From positions 682,001-746,000 of the forward strand of contig NZ_FNSZ01000001.1 of assembly GCF_900105245.1 (NCBI RefSeq): a stretch of 64,000 nt of DNA. Direction: 5' to 3'. A program made the translations under genes and the position numbers. The notes under the pieces were generated by a model. The model was not told the origin of the DNA. It saw nothing but the letters and a program-made list of their open reading frames with translations, and searched no databases. Position 1 is the stretch's first letter. Every line of letters starts with the position of its first letter. This document shows positions 37,065-46,265 of the stretch, in pieces. Origin of the DNA: Streptomyces sp. 1222.5 (GTDB lineage Bacteria > Actinomycetota > Actinomycetes > Streptomycetales > Streptomycetaceae).

Positions 37065-38440
37065 GAGTGATTCGTTGCCGGGCGGGTGGCGGATTGGTGG
37101 GCGGGGACGCCCAGGGCGAGCAGGGCGGTGTCGTCGTCCAGGCCGTCGCCGAACCCATCGAGGAGTCCGGTGAGCGCGGTGATCACCGCGTGGGGTGGGG
37201 CCGGTGCCTGCTCGGTGACGAAGGCCAGCAGGGCCTCCTCGCCGTACAGGTCGTCACGGGTGGGTCCCTTGCGCGCCTCGGTGAGCCCGTCGGTGTAGAG
37301 CAGGAGGGTGTCGCCGGGAGCCAGTGTGGTCCTGGCGGTGGTGAAGGGGGCGGTGGGGACGACGCCGACGAGCAGCCCGCCGGGGGTGGGCAGGTACGCG
37401 GCGTGGCCGTCGGCCCGCAGGACGAGGGCCGGGGGGTGGCCGCCGGAGGCGAGGTGGACCGCGGTGCGGCCGTCGGCGCCTGGTTCGAGGATGCCGAAGA
37501 TGCAGGTGCAGTACCGGGGGTCGCCGGTGCCGGTGTACCGCTCGTGCAGAACGGCGTTCAGCGTGGCCAGCGCGGCGGCGGGTTCGGGGTCGTGGTGGGC
37601 CGCGGCGCGCAGGGTGTACCGCGTCAGCGAGGTGACCGCGGCCGCCTCGGGGCCCTTGCCGCACACGTCGCCGAGGAAGAACGCCCATCTGGCGCCGTCG
37701 ATCGGGAAGAGGTCGTAGAAGTCGCCGCCGAGCCGGTCGGGAGAGGCGGCGTGGTAGTGGACGGCGGTCTCGACACCGGGGACGACCGGCAGGAAGTCGG
37801 GGAGCAGCGACTGCTGGAGGACGGCGAGCGTGTCGGCCAGGCGCTGCCGGTGGGCGTCGGCCAGCAGGCGGGCCTCCTGGGCCTCCGCGCTCGCCTGCTC
37901 GGCCTGCGTACGCGCGTGCTCGGCCTCCGCGCGCGCCCGCTCGGCCTCGGTGCGGGCGCGTTCGGCCTCCTGGCGGCGGCGCAGCAGTTCCTCCTCGTAC
38001 GCGCGCCGGTCGGAGGCGTCGAAGAGCGTGGTGCGGATCAGCAGGGGCTGGCCCTCGCTGCCCTGTTTCACGGCGGAGGAGACCAGCACCGGGAGCCGGT
38101 TCCCCGCGGCGGTCCGCAACTCCAGGGCGATGCCCTTGATCTCGCCCTGCATCCGCAGCAGCGGTGCGAAGTGGGTCTCGTGGTACAGCTTGCCGCCGAC
38201 GGTCAGCAGGTCGGCGAAGCGCTTCCTGCCGACCACGTCCGCGCGTGCCAGGCCGAGCCAGTCGAGCAGGGTCGCGTTGATCTTGGCGATGGTGCCGTCC
38301 ATCAGCGTGGACAGGTAGCCGCAAGGCGCCGACTCGTACAGTTCCTCGGCGCTGTCCTCCAGCAGCGCGGAGAACGCGGCGTCCGTCCGGGCCTCGCCCC
38401 CGGTGCCGGTCGGCTCGGGCGCCCCGTCCTCGCAGCACAT
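37061..38440 (-). CDS. PAS-coiled coil-PP2C phosphatase (RsbP-like)
   Basis: A 459-residue phosphatase. A PAS domain (about 30-145) is followed by a near-continuous coiled coil (146-205) built from repeats of the type AERARTEAE, then a PP2C domain (215-445) with intact metal motifs LGGDFYD, GDVCGKG, YTDGLTE and DDDTALL. The order PAS, coiled coil, PP2C and the position directly after a RsbQ-like gene match B. subtilis RsbP, which dephosphorylates RsbV during energy stress. The start may be ATG 38440 or the adjacent GTG 38443, both overlapping the hydrolase stop. The PAS ligand is unknown. Confidence 0.92.
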   Translation of the reverse strand: MCCEDGAPEPTGTGGEARTDAAFSALLEDSAEELYESAPCGYLSTLMDGTIAKINATLLDWLGLARADVVGRKRFADLLTVGGKLYHETHFAPLLRMQGEIKGIALELRTAAGNRLPVLVSSAVKQGSEGQPLLIRTTLFDASDRRAYEEELLRRRQEAERARTEAERARAEAEHARTQAEQASAEAQEARLLADAHRQRLADTLAVLQQSLLPDFLPVVPGVETAVHYHAASPDRLGGDFYDLFPIDGARWAFFLGDVCGKGPEAAAVTSLTRYTLRAAAHHDPEPAAALATLNAVLHERYTGTGDPRYCTCIFGILEPGADGRTAVHLASGGHPPALVLRADGHAAYLPTPGGLLVGVVPTAPFTTARTTLAPGDTLLLYTDGLTEARKGPTRDDLYGEEALLAFVTEQAPAPPHAVITALTGLLDGFGDGLDDDTALLALGVPAHQSATRPATNHS

Positions 38441-39252
38441 CACGGCCGGCTCTCCAGGAAGCGGAGGATCTCCTGGACGGTGGCCTCCGGAGCGCTCAGC
38501 TGGGGGCAGTGCCCGGTGGCGTCGAGGGTGACCAGGCGGGAGGTGGGGATCGCGGCGTGCACGAAGGCGCCGACCTCGCGCGGGGCGATGGCGTCCTGGG
38601 CGCACTCCAGGACCAGGGTGGGCACGGTCACCTTGCGCAGGTCGTCCCTGCTGTCGCTCAGGAAGGTGGTGCGGGCGAACACGCGGGCGATGTCGGGGTC
38701 GGTGGCGCAGAAGCTGTTGGTGAGCTCCTCCCCCAACTCGGGGCGGCCGGGATTGCCCATGATCACCGGGGCCATGGCGGAGGACCAGCCCAGGTAGTTC
38801 GACTCCAGGGAGGCCAGCAGTTCGTCGATGTCCTCCGCGGTGAAGCCGCCGCGGTAGCCGGCCTCGTCGATGTAGCGGGGCGAGGGGGCCACCATCACCA
38901 GTGCGCCGATCCGCTCCGGCACCGCGTCCACCGCGAGCGCGCCGATCATGGCGCTGACGGAGTGCCCGACGAACACCGCGTCCTCGAGATCCAGGGCCGT
39001 GCAGACGTCGGCCACGTCCTGGGCGTAGCCGTACAGGGAGGAGTACCGCTCCTCGGTCCAGGCCGACAGGTCCGAGCCGCCGCAACCGACGTAGTCGAAG
39101 AGCACCACCCGGTGCCGTTCGGCCAGCGCGGGCACGATCAGCCGCCAGAGGTTCTGGTCGCATCCGAAGCCGTGCGCGAGCACCACCGCCGGGGCGTCGG
39201 CCGGGCCGGTGACGGTGACGTTGTTCCTGCGCCGGATGTCCATGGGGACCAT
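38440..39252 (-). CDS. RsbQ-like alpha/beta hydrolase
   Basis: A 270-residue (267 from the inner ATG 39243) alpha/beta hydrolase closely resembling B. subtilis RsbQ along its length, for example AHGFGCDQNLW, VVLFDYVGCGGSD, EELTNSFCATDP and ATGHCPQLS. Counting from the inner Met the triad is Ser95 (VGHSVSA), Asp217 and His245; RsbQ has Ser96, Asp219 and His247. RsbQ is needed for RsbP activation, thought to act by supplying or processing a small hydrophobic ligand. The gene overlaps the RsbP-like gene and lies 80 bases after the S9 peptidase gene. Confidence 0.93.
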   Translation of the reverse strand: MVPMDIRRRNNVTVTGPADAPAVVLAHGFGCDQNLWRLIVPALAERHRVVLFDYVGCGGSDLSAWTEERYSSLYGYAQDVADVCTALDLEDAVFVGHSVSAMIGALAVDAVPERIGALVMVAPSPRYIDEAGYRGGFTAEDIDELLASLESNYLGWSSAMAPVIMGNPGRPELGEELTNSFCATDPDIARVFARTTFLSDSRDDLRKVTVPTLVLECAQDAIAPREVGAFVHAAIPTSRLVTLDATGHCPQLSAPEATVQEILRFLESRP

Positions 39253-39332
39253 GGTGCCATGCGCTCCGACGTGGCCGGACACCGCTCGGGTGCCGCCTGC
39301 GGCCAGGGGTGCCACGGTGGCCGGCGGCCGCG

Positions 39333-41615
39333 TCAGGTCGTCGTCAGGTGGCGCTGGATCCAGTCGGCGGCGGTACGGCGGAAGAGGCGGCGGTTGTCCG
39401 CGCGGCGGAAGTCGTGGCCCTCCTCGCGCAGCATGAGGAGTTCGGCGTCCAGACCGCGCTCCCGTGCCGCCCGGACGAACTGCCGCGACTCCCCCACCGG
39501 CACGTTGGTGTCGTGCTCGCCGTGCACGGCGAGCACGGGGACGCGCAGGGCGTCGATGCGGCTCATGGGTGACAGGGCGCGCAGCAGGTCGGCGTCGCGT
39601 TCCGGATGCCCGTACTTGTGCGCGGCCGACTCGGCGATCCACGGTTCGGTGCCGACGAAGAAGGTGGACAGGTCCGACATCCCGCAGACGGCGACCCCGG
39701 TGCGGAACAGCTCGGGATGCCAGACGAGGGAGGCCATCGTGAGGTAGCCGCCGTACGAGCGGCCCATCACCGCGAGGCGCTGCGGGTCGGCCAGGCCCGC
39801 CACCACGACGTGGGCCGCGCAGTCGGCCACGTCCTCGATCGCGGCGAACCGGCCGGTGCCGAGGTCCGCGTCGACGAAGGAGCGGCCGTGGCCGGAGGAG
39901 CCGCGGACGTCGGGGGCGAAGACGTCCAGGCCGCGTTCGAGGAGTTCGTGGTAGAGCGGCTGGAGGACGGGGCGTTCCTGTTCCTCCGGGCCGCCGTGCA
40001 GATGCAGCACGCACGGCGCGGCCTCGTCCGGGGAACGGCCCGGCGCGCGGTAGTACCAGCCGCCCAGGGAGAGCCCGTCCCGGGCGGTGGGGTGCAGGGG
40101 AAAGGGCCGTACGGGCGGATGCCCGGCGGCGAGGACCGCGTCCTGGTCGCGCGAGGACCAGGGGGTGCGCAGGGCCGTGCCGTGCGGCAGCCACCACACG
40201 CCGGGCCGGCGCCGCGAGCCGGACAGGGCCACCACGGGGCCGTCGGGGTCGGCGGTCGGTACGACGCGGGTGACCACCTCGTGCGGCAGCGGGACACCGC
40301 GCGAGGTGCCGTCCGGGGAGCCGTCGGCGGGCGGCTCGCGGAGGTCCGTGCCGAACTCCAGCGGCGCGCGTGCGGGCAGGGCGGTGATCTCCAGGTCGCT
40401 GACCCCGTGGCGGTTCCAGGACAGTACGGCGTGCTGCCCGTCCCGGTGCAGGCCCAGCAGTTCCAGGTCGCAGTCCGGGCGGCCGGCGGCCACGCGCTGT
40501 CCCAGCCACTCCCCGCGCGTACCGAGCCGGACCTCCAGCAACGCGGCGAACTCACGGTGGGTGTCGCTGCGCAGCCAGAGGGTCTGGCCGTCCGGGGAGA
40601 AGCCCCCGATCCAGGGGTCGCCGTCGGCCGCCCGGACGGTGCCGGTCACCGTGCGGTCCCGGCGCCTGAGGACGACGGCCTCGCGGCGTCCGCGTGGCCC
40701 CCGGCGCAGCAGGGCGAGCCTGCCGTCGCGGGTCAGGGCGCATGCGCGCAGCGTCGGTGCCCCCGCCTCTCCGGCGACCAGTTCCGGTGCGCTCGTGCCC
40801 TCCGGGTCGACGAGGTAGACGGCCAGCGCTCGCGGGGCGGCCTCGCGCGTCTGCGCGGTGTGGTCGGCCTGGACCACGGTCCGCTCCGTCTCCTGGTGGG
40901 CGGCGGTGGTGAGCGGCCTGCCGCCCAGCAGCACCGCCTGGCCGTCGCGGCCGGCCCAGCGGCCGGTGTGGGCGGGGGCGGGCAGGTCGGTGGTCGGCGG
41001 GGGCCCGTCGGGTCGCGCCCGGACGTCTCCGGCGGGCGCGGGTTCGGTGACGGTGACCGCGACGGCGGAACCGTCATGGGTCCAGCAGCCGAGGTAGGCC
41101 GACGCGCCGGGTTCACCCCCGGCCAGGAGCCGCCTTCCGGTGCCGTCGGGGCGCACGCAGAGGACCCGGGTGAGTTCCCCGCCGCCGGGGGCCGTGGTGT
41201 AGGCGATCCACCGGCCGTCCGGCGACCAGGAGACCTCCGTGACCGGGTCGGGGTCGGCGTCCAGGAGCCGGGGCTCGTCGCCGTCCACCGGGCCGGTCCA
41301 CAGCTGCGGCACACCGGTGCGGTCGCAGATGAAGGCGACGTTCCGTCCGCCGGGATCCACGGACGGATACCAGCAGCTGTGCGCGGCGAGCCGCTGCGGT
41401 ACGTCGTACGGGACCGAGGCGTCGGCGAGGAGCACGGGCTCCGGCGCCGCGCGGGCTGCGGTCGCGGCCGCCGTCGTGCCGGCCTCGGCGAGTGCCGTGA
41501 GGGCGGCGGCCGCCGTGCCGTCCCCGCCCGGCGCCGCGGCGTCGGTGTGCGGCGGCGGTGCCCCGGTGTCCGGGCGCGGACCGGTGGTCAGCGGATGCCG
41601 TGTGTCTGCAGCCAT
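39333..41615 (-). CDS. S9 prolyl-oligopeptidase family peptidase
   Basis: A 760-residue serine peptidase. The N-terminal half is a seven-bladed beta-propeller (repeats such as VTEVSWSPDGRWIAYTTAP and WIGGFSPDGQTLWLRSD). The C-terminal alpha/beta hydrolase has the nucleophile near residue 620 (MGRSYGGYL), the acid in VHGEHDTNVP and the His in EEGHDFRR. An Ala/Pro/Thr-rich stretch (residues 5-60) precedes the propeller; no signal peptide. The start overlaps the amidotransferase end by 28 bases; GTG 41639 with GAGGAGCG upstream is an alternative. Coupling to an amidotransferase suggests peptide turnover, possibly of its product. Confidence 0.88.
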   Translation of the reverse strand: MAADTRHPLTTGPRPDTGAPPPHTDAAAPGGDGTAAAALTALAEAGTTAAATAARAAPEPVLLADASVPYDVPQRLAAHSCWYPSVDPGGRNVAFICDRTGVPQLWTGPVDGDEPRLLDADPDPVTEVSWSPDGRWIAYTTAPGGGELTRVLCVRPDGTGRRLLAGGEPGASAYLGCWTHDGSAVAVTVTEPAPAGDVRARPDGPPPTTDLPAPAHTGRWAGRDGQAVLLGGRPLTTAAHQETERTVVQADHTAQTREAAPRALAVYLVDPEGTSAPELVAGEAGAPTLRACALTRDGRLALLRRGPRGRREAVVLRRRDRTVTGTVRAADGDPWIGGFSPDGQTLWLRSDTHREFAALLEVRLGTRGEWLGQRVAAGRPDCDLELLGLHRDGQHAVLSWNRHGVSDLEITALPARAPLEFGTDLREPPADGSPDGTSRGVPLPHEVVTRVVPTADPDGPVVALSGSRRRPGVWWLPHGTALRTPWSSRDQDAVLAAGHPPVRPFPLHPTARDGLSLGGWYYRAPGRSPDEAAPCVLHLHGGPEEQERPVLQPLYHELLERGLDVFAPDVRGSSGHGRSFVDADLGTGRFAAIEDVADCAAHVVVAGLADPQRLAVMGRSYGGYLTMASLVWHPELFRTGVAVCGMSDLSTFFVGTEPWIAESAAHKYGHPERDADLLRALSPMSRIDALRVPVLAVHGEHDTNVPVGESRQFVRAARERGLDAELLMLREEGHDFRRADNRRLFRRTAADWIQRHLTTT

Positions 41616-43372
41616 GTCTCCAACAGCGCTACCTGCCACAGTGTGTTCGCTCCTCGCCGGGTGCGGTGCGCGTTCGGTGCCGCGAGCAGTTCGTCGATGT
41701 GGTCCTGGCGGAAGACGCCCCGCTTGACGGCTTCCGGGGCGGTGAGCGCCTCGCGGACCCGTTGCAGCACCGGGCCCGCCATGTGCTTGATCGCCGGGAC
41801 CGGGAAGTAGCCCTTGGGCCGGTCGACGACCTCTCGCGGGAGGACCTTGCGTCCGGCGGCCTTCAGGACGCCCTTTCCGCCGTCGGCCAGCTTCAGTTCC
41901 GGCGGGCAGGCGGCGGCCAGCTCGACCAGTTCATGGTCGAGGAAGGGCACCCGGGCCTCCAGGCCCCAGTCCATGGTCATGTTGTCCACGCGTTTGACGG
42001 GGTCGTCGACCATCATCACGTGCGTGTCCAGCCGCAGGTCCGCGTCGAGCGCCGTGTCGGCGCCGACGGCCGCCATGTGGGCGTGCACGAACTCGGCGGA
42101 GACGTCCCGCTCGGCCAGCATCTCCGGTTCCAGGATGCGGGCGAGCTCGGCGTGGGACCGGTCGAAGTAGGTGTCGATGTAGGCCTGCGCGGCCCGCTCC
42201 CGGGGCACGTCGGCCATCGCCGGGTACCAGCTGTAGCCCGCGAACACCTCGTCGGCGCCCTGGCCGCTCTGGACGACCTTGACCTCCTTGGCGACCTGTT
42301 CGGACAGCAGGTGGAAGGCGACCACGTCGTGGCTCATCATCGGCTCGCTCATGGCCAGCACCGCCGATTCCAGGGCTCCCGACACCCGGTCGGAGGGCAC
42401 CATCAGCTGGTGGTGGTTGGTGGCGAAGTGGCGGGCCACCAGGTCGGAGTAGGGGAACTCGTCGCCCTCCTCGCCCCCCTCGGACTCGAAACCGACGCTG
42501 AAGGTGGCGAGGTCGTGCTGCCCCTCGTCGGCGAGCAGGGCGACGATGAGGCTGGAGTCCAGTCCGCCGGAGAGCAGTACCCCCACGGGCACGTCGGCCA
42601 CCATGCGGCGGCGCACGGCGGTCCGCAGCGCCTCCAGCACCGCGTCCGTCCAGTCCTCGGCGTTCAGACCGGCGTGCTCCGGGCGGCGCGTGTACGGCGG
42701 CTGCCAGTAGCGGTGGTCGCGGAAGGTGCCGTCCCGCTCGATGACGCGGACGGTGGCCGGGGGGAGTTTGCGGACGCCGTTCAGGACGGTGTGCGGTGCG
42801 GCGACGGTCGCGTGCCAGCTGAAGTACTGGTGCAGGGCGACGGGGTCGAGGGAGGTGTCGACGTCGCCGCCCGCCAGGAGGGCCGGCAGGGAGGAGGCGA
42901 ACCGCAGCCGGTCGAGCGTGTGCACCAGGTAGAGCGGCTTGATGCCGAGCCGGTCCCGGGCCAGCACCAGGCGGCCGGTGTCCAGTTCCGCGATCGCGAA
43001 GGCGAACATGCCGAGGAAGTGATCGACGCAGTCGGTGCCCCACTGCCGGTAGGCCTTGAGCACGACCTCGGTGTCGGAGTCGGAGTAGAACGTGTGGCCG
43101 AGCGCGCGGAGTTCGTCCCGCAGCTCACGGTAGTTGTACACGCAGCCGTTGAAGACGCCGGCGATTCTCTCGCGGGGGTCCGCCATGGGCTGGGCGCCGC
43201 TCTCCGACAGGTCGATGATCTTCAGCCGGCGGTGGCCGAGGGCCACCGGTCCCTGGGACCACAGGCCGCGTCCGTCGGGGCCGCGGGGCGCGAGTCGGTC
43301 GGTCATCCGTTCCACCGCCGCCATGTCCGGCCGCTCGCCGTCGAACCGTATCTCTCCGCTGAGTCCGCACAT
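41588..43372 (-). CDS. Asparagine-synthase-like amidotransferase, NAGGN-type
   Basis: A 594-residue class II glutamine amidotransferase. Processing would leave Cys2 (MCGLSGEIRF) as the glutaminase nucleophile, and the synthase half has the ATP pyrophosphatase loop LLSGGLDSSL near residue 265. Overall it resembles the amidotransferase that makes the osmoprotectant N-acetylglutaminylglutamine amide more than AsnB proper (ERMTDRLAPRGPDGRGLWS, GHRRLKIIDLSESG). The usual companion ATP-grasp/acetyltransferase synthetase is not in the window; instead a YbdK ligase lies upstream. GAAGGGG precedes the ATG at 43372. Confidence 0.85.
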   Translation of the reverse strand: MCGLSGEIRFDGERPDMAAVERMTDRLAPRGPDGRGLWSQGPVALGHRRLKIIDLSESGAQPMADPRERIAGVFNGCVYNYRELRDELRALGHTFYSDSDTEVVLKAYRQWGTDCVDHFLGMFAFAIAELDTGRLVLARDRLGIKPLYLVHTLDRLRFASSLPALLAGGDVDTSLDPVALHQYFSWHATVAAPHTVLNGVRKLPPATVRVIERDGTFRDHRYWQPPYTRRPEHAGLNAEDWTDAVLEALRTAVRRRMVADVPVGVLLSGGLDSSLIVALLADEGQHDLATFSVGFESEGGEEGDEFPYSDLVARHFATNHHQLMVPSDRVSGALESAVLAMSEPMMSHDVVAFHLLSEQVAKEVKVVQSGQGADEVFAGYSWYPAMADVPRERAAQAYIDTYFDRSHAELARILEPEMLAERDVSAEFVHAHMAAVGADTALDADLRLDTHVMMVDDPVKRVDNMTMDWGLEARVPFLDHELVELAAACPPELKLADGGKGVLKAAGRKVLPREVVDRPKGYFPVPAIKHMAGPVLQRVREALTAPEAVKRGVFRQDHIDELLAAPNAHRTRRGANTLWQVALLETWLQTHGIR

Positions 43373-43578
43373 CAGAGGATCCCCTTCTCCCGGGCTGAGG
43401 ACCGTACGGTGCGGGCCGTACGTCCGTTGCGGCGGAGCTGCCGGCCGGGCGGCCCGGTGCGGGACGGGTGCCCCGGCGATGGGTGCTCGGGAATCGGGGG
43501 GTCCTGTGGGATGAGCATGAGCTTGTTCGCACTCCTTTTTCGGACGACGGCGGCCGGCGGTTTCGGCCGCGCGGCCGG

Positions 43579-43601
43579 CCCGCCCGCCGATCGCGGGCGG
43601 G
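43579..43601 (-). terminator. Hairpin after the YbdK-type ligase gene
   Basis: CCCGCCCGC (43579-43587) pairs with GCGGGCGGG (43593-43601), nine base pairs with a five-base loop, ten bases past the leftward stop. It suggests that the ligase and amidotransferase genes are at least partly separate transcripts. Confidence 0.55.
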
Positions 43602-43610
43602 GCGGTCTGA

Positions 43611-44804
43611 TCACGCGCTCGGGGTCGGGGCGGGGGGCCTGCCGGGGCGCCGGTGGGCGGCGAGGGCGTCCAGCCGTGCGGTGGCGGGCCGCCGGCCGGC
43701 CGCGGGGCGCGAGGCCGGGCGTTCGCCGCGGGTCTCGGCCACCATGAGGTCGACGCTGGCGAGGAGGTCCTCGGCCTGGGCGGCACGGCGCAGCCGGTGC
43801 GCCGCGGTACCGGTGGCCAGCGCCTCCTCCAGCAGGCCGTGCACGGTCTCCCAGTCGCCGGCCGCCTCCAGCGCGGGGCGCAGCCGGGCCAGCATGCCCG
43901 TCAGTACGTCTGGCGCCGGCGCCCCGTACCGGGTGACGGGGTCGACCAAATGTCCCTCGAGGCCCGATCGCGCCGCCCGCCAGGCAGCTGCCCGCAGCCA
44001 GTCGTGGCGGCCGTCGCAGACGGGACCGTCGGCGTGTTCCAGCTGCTCGCAGGCCTCACGCACCAGGGCCCGGAAGAGGCCCGCGACCAGCACCACGGTC
44101 TCCACGCGGGGGCAGGCGTCGCAGATCCGCAGTTCCAGGGTGTTCTGGTGGGCCGAGGGCCGGACGTCGTGGTAGATCATGCCGGCGTCGCTGATGACAC
44201 CCGAGCGGATCAGTTCCGCGACCGCCTCGTCGTAGTCGGCGGCGTCCCGGTGACAGCCCGCCGGTCCGGCGGTCGGCCACCGCTGCCACAGCATGGTGCG
44301 CCAGCTGGCGTACCCGGTGTCCGTCCCCAGCCAGAACGGTGAGCTGGCGGAGAGGGCCAGCAGTGGCGGCAGCCAGGGCGACACCAGGCACATCGCGCGG
44401 ACGGCGGTGTCCCGGTCGGGGACGTCCACGTGTACCTGTGCGCTGCAGATGAGCTGTTCGTCGGCGACGCGCCGGTAGTCGTCGGCCATCCGCTGGTAGC
44501 GGGGATCGGCGGTGACGTCCCGGGAGCCGAGACCGGCCAGCGGGACGGTTCCCGCGGCGACGACCGCAAGGCCCGCGGTGGAAGCGGCCGCGTCCAGGCG
44601 GCGCCGGGTGGAGGCGAGGTCCGTCCACAGACCGTCGAGGGTGTCGTGCACACCGCTGTTGCTCTCCACGACCGACCGCTGGAGTTCGCTGGTGAGGCCG
44701 GGCCTGTCGAAGCGGCCGAGCAGTTCGGCGGCCCGCGGGACGAGCCGCCCGCTCTCGACGTCGAGGACGTGGAATTCTTCTTCTGCCCCGAGGCGCACTG
44801 TCAC
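43611..44804 (-). CDS. YbdK-type carboxylate-amine ligase (glutamate-cysteine ligase 2 family)
   Basis: A 397-residue ATP-dependent ligase of the GCS2 superfamily. Landmarks are LGAEEEFHVLD at the N-terminus (ATP/metal-binding acidic cluster), ELQRSVVESNSGVH near residue 40, and the basic/acidic core QVHVDVPDRD and RPSAHQNTLELRICD near residue 210-225. YbdK proteins join the gamma- or alpha-carboxyl of glutamate-like substrates to an amine; the physiological product is usually unknown. The C-terminal 40 residues are Arg/Pro/Ala-rich and look disordered. GTG 44804 follows GGGGAGAG. Confidence 0.85.
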   Translation of the reverse strand: MTVRLGAEEEFHVLDVESGRLVPRAAELLGRFDRPGLTSELQRSVVESNSGVHDTLDGLWTDLASTRRRLDAAASTAGLAVVAAGTVPLAGLGSRDVTADPRYQRMADDYRRVADEQLICSAQVHVDVPDRDTAVRAMCLVSPWLPPLLALSASSPFWLGTDTGYASWRTMLWQRWPTAGPAGCHRDAADYDEAVAELIRSGVISDAGMIYHDVRPSAHQNTLELRICDACPRVETVVLVAGLFRALVREACEQLEHADGPVCDGRHDWLRAAAWRAARSGLEGHLVDPVTRYGAPAPDVLTGMLARLRPALEAAGDWETVHGLLEEALATGTAAHRLRRAAQAEDLLASVDLMVAETRGERPASRPAAGRRPATARLDALAAHRRPGRPPAPTPSA

Positions 44805-45036
44805 GATCTCTCCCCGGTAGTGGTGGACAGCCGCCGCTACGCCGGCGGACCGGCCGGATGACGGCGGTTGACGTGGGTCCGGGTTCCCTCATCGTCCGCC
44901 AACAAGCCGCATACAGCACATTTTGTGGCGAAGATCGCTCATCTGAGCATACGACTGCTCCTACGACGCTGGGTCACGGCTGACACACGCGTACCCGGAC
45001 AGCGGCCATGTCTCACCCGTCCCGGGCGAAGCGGTT

Positions 45037-45058
45037 CCCCGTCCCTTGCCGGACGGGG
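45037..45058 (-). terminator. Terminator after the response-regulator-PP2C gene
   Basis: CCCCGTCC (45037-45044) pairs with GGACGGGG (45051-45058) around CTTGCC, eight bases beyond the leftward stop at 45066. Confidence 0.6.
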
Positions 45059-45065
45059 CTGCGCC

Positions 45066-46265
45066 TCAGGGCCGCGGGCCGTCGGAGCCGGGCAGGCCGG
45101 CGTTCCAGTCGAGGCGGAGGACGGCGAGGTCGTCGGTGTGCCGGTCGGCGTTCAGGGTGCGGGTGCCCGCGATCAGCCGGTCCAGGTGGATGCCGGGGTC
45201 GGGGGTGCGGATGCCGTCGATGATGCGCAGCAGGCCCTCCACGCCGAGCCGGGCGCCGGTGCTGTCGGCGAAACCTTCGACGAGGCCGTCGGTGTAGGCG
45301 ATGAGCGCGCCCCGGGCGGGCAGCGCGAGGGTGGTCGCGGGCCACTTGCCGAGACCGGGCGCGATACCGAGGGCGACTCCGTGCGCGGCGGCGATCTCCC
45401 GGGTCCCGTCGGGGGTGATGAGGAGGGGCTCGTGGTGCCCGGCCAGGTGCAGGGTGAGGATGCGCGCACCCGCATCGAGGGTGATGAGGGTGCAGGTCGC
45501 GAACAGGTCGCTGCCCGTGCGTTCGGCGATGTGGATCTGTTCCAGGAGGTGCAGCAGATGCTGGTCGCGGTGGCCGCCGAGCGTCAGGGCACGCCAGGCT
45601 ATGCGCAGACAGACACCGAGCGCGGCGGCGTCCGGGCCGTGGCCGCTGACATCTCCGATGACGGCGTGGACCTGTCCGTCGTCGGTCTGGACGACATCGA
45701 GGAAGTCACCGCCGAGGAGAGCCTGTGCCCGGCCGGGGTAGTAGCGGCTGGAGGCGGTGACGGCGCCGGGCGAGAGCAGCGGTTCCGGCAGCAGACCGCG
45801 TTCCAGACGGGCGTTCTCCTCGGCGCGCAGGCGCCCGATCTGGAGGTCCGCGTTGGCGCGCTCGGCCTGCTTTCGCTGGACGGCGTAGCGGACGGCGCGT
45901 TGCATCAGGTCGGGGTCGACCTTGCCCTTGACGAGGTAGTCCTGGGCGCCGGCGGCGAGGGCGTCGACTCCGGCGCGGGGTTCCTCGAGGCCGGTCAGCA
46001 CGATGATGGCGGCACGGGTGGCGGCCTGGACGGCCTGGACCGTCTCCACTCCGGACGCGTCGGGCAGGTGCAGGTCGAGCAGGACGCAGTCGACGGGGTG
46101 CGAGGCGAGCGCCGTTCGCGCGTCGGCGGCCGTGCGGCAGCGCGTCAGGGCGTGCGGCATGTCGGTGTCGTAGAGGAGTTCCTCGACCAGGAGGGCGTCT
46201 CCGTCGTCGTCCTCGACCAGCAGGATGCGGAACCGCTCCGCGCGAACCGCGGCCCGGCCGGTCAC
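45066..46265 (-). CDS. Response regulator with PP2C phosphatase output
   Basis: A 399-residue protein. The receiver domain (about 12-130) has acidic pair Asp19/Asp20, phosphoacceptor Asp64 (VLLDLHLPD) and Lys113 (YLVKGK). A short coiled linker leads to a PP2C domain (about 160-390) with intact GGDFLD, GDVSGHG, YTDGLVE and TDDLAVL. Phosphorylation by the adjacent kinase should switch dephosphorylation of a STAS protein, so a two-component signal feeds a partner switch. GTG 46265 overlaps the kinase stop (GTGA). Confidence 0.92.
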   Translation of the reverse strand: MTGRAAVRAERFRILLVEDDDGDALLVEELLYDTDMPHALTRCRTAADARTALASHPVDCVLLDLHLPDASGVETVQAVQAATRAAIIVLTGLEEPRAGVDALAAGAQDYLVKGKVDPDLMQRAVRYAVQRKQAERANADLQIGRLRAEENARLERGLLPEPLLSPGAVTASSRYYPGRAQALLGGDFLDVVQTDDGQVHAVIGDVSGHGPDAAALGVCLRIAWRALTLGGHRDQHLLHLLEQIHIAERTGSDLFATCTLITLDAGARILTLHLAGHHEPLLITPDGTREIAAAHGVALGIAPGLGKWPATTLALPARGALIAYTDGLVEGFADSTGARLGVEGLLRIIDGIRTPDPGIHLDRLIAGTRTLNADRHTDDLAVLRLDWNAGLPGSDGPRP

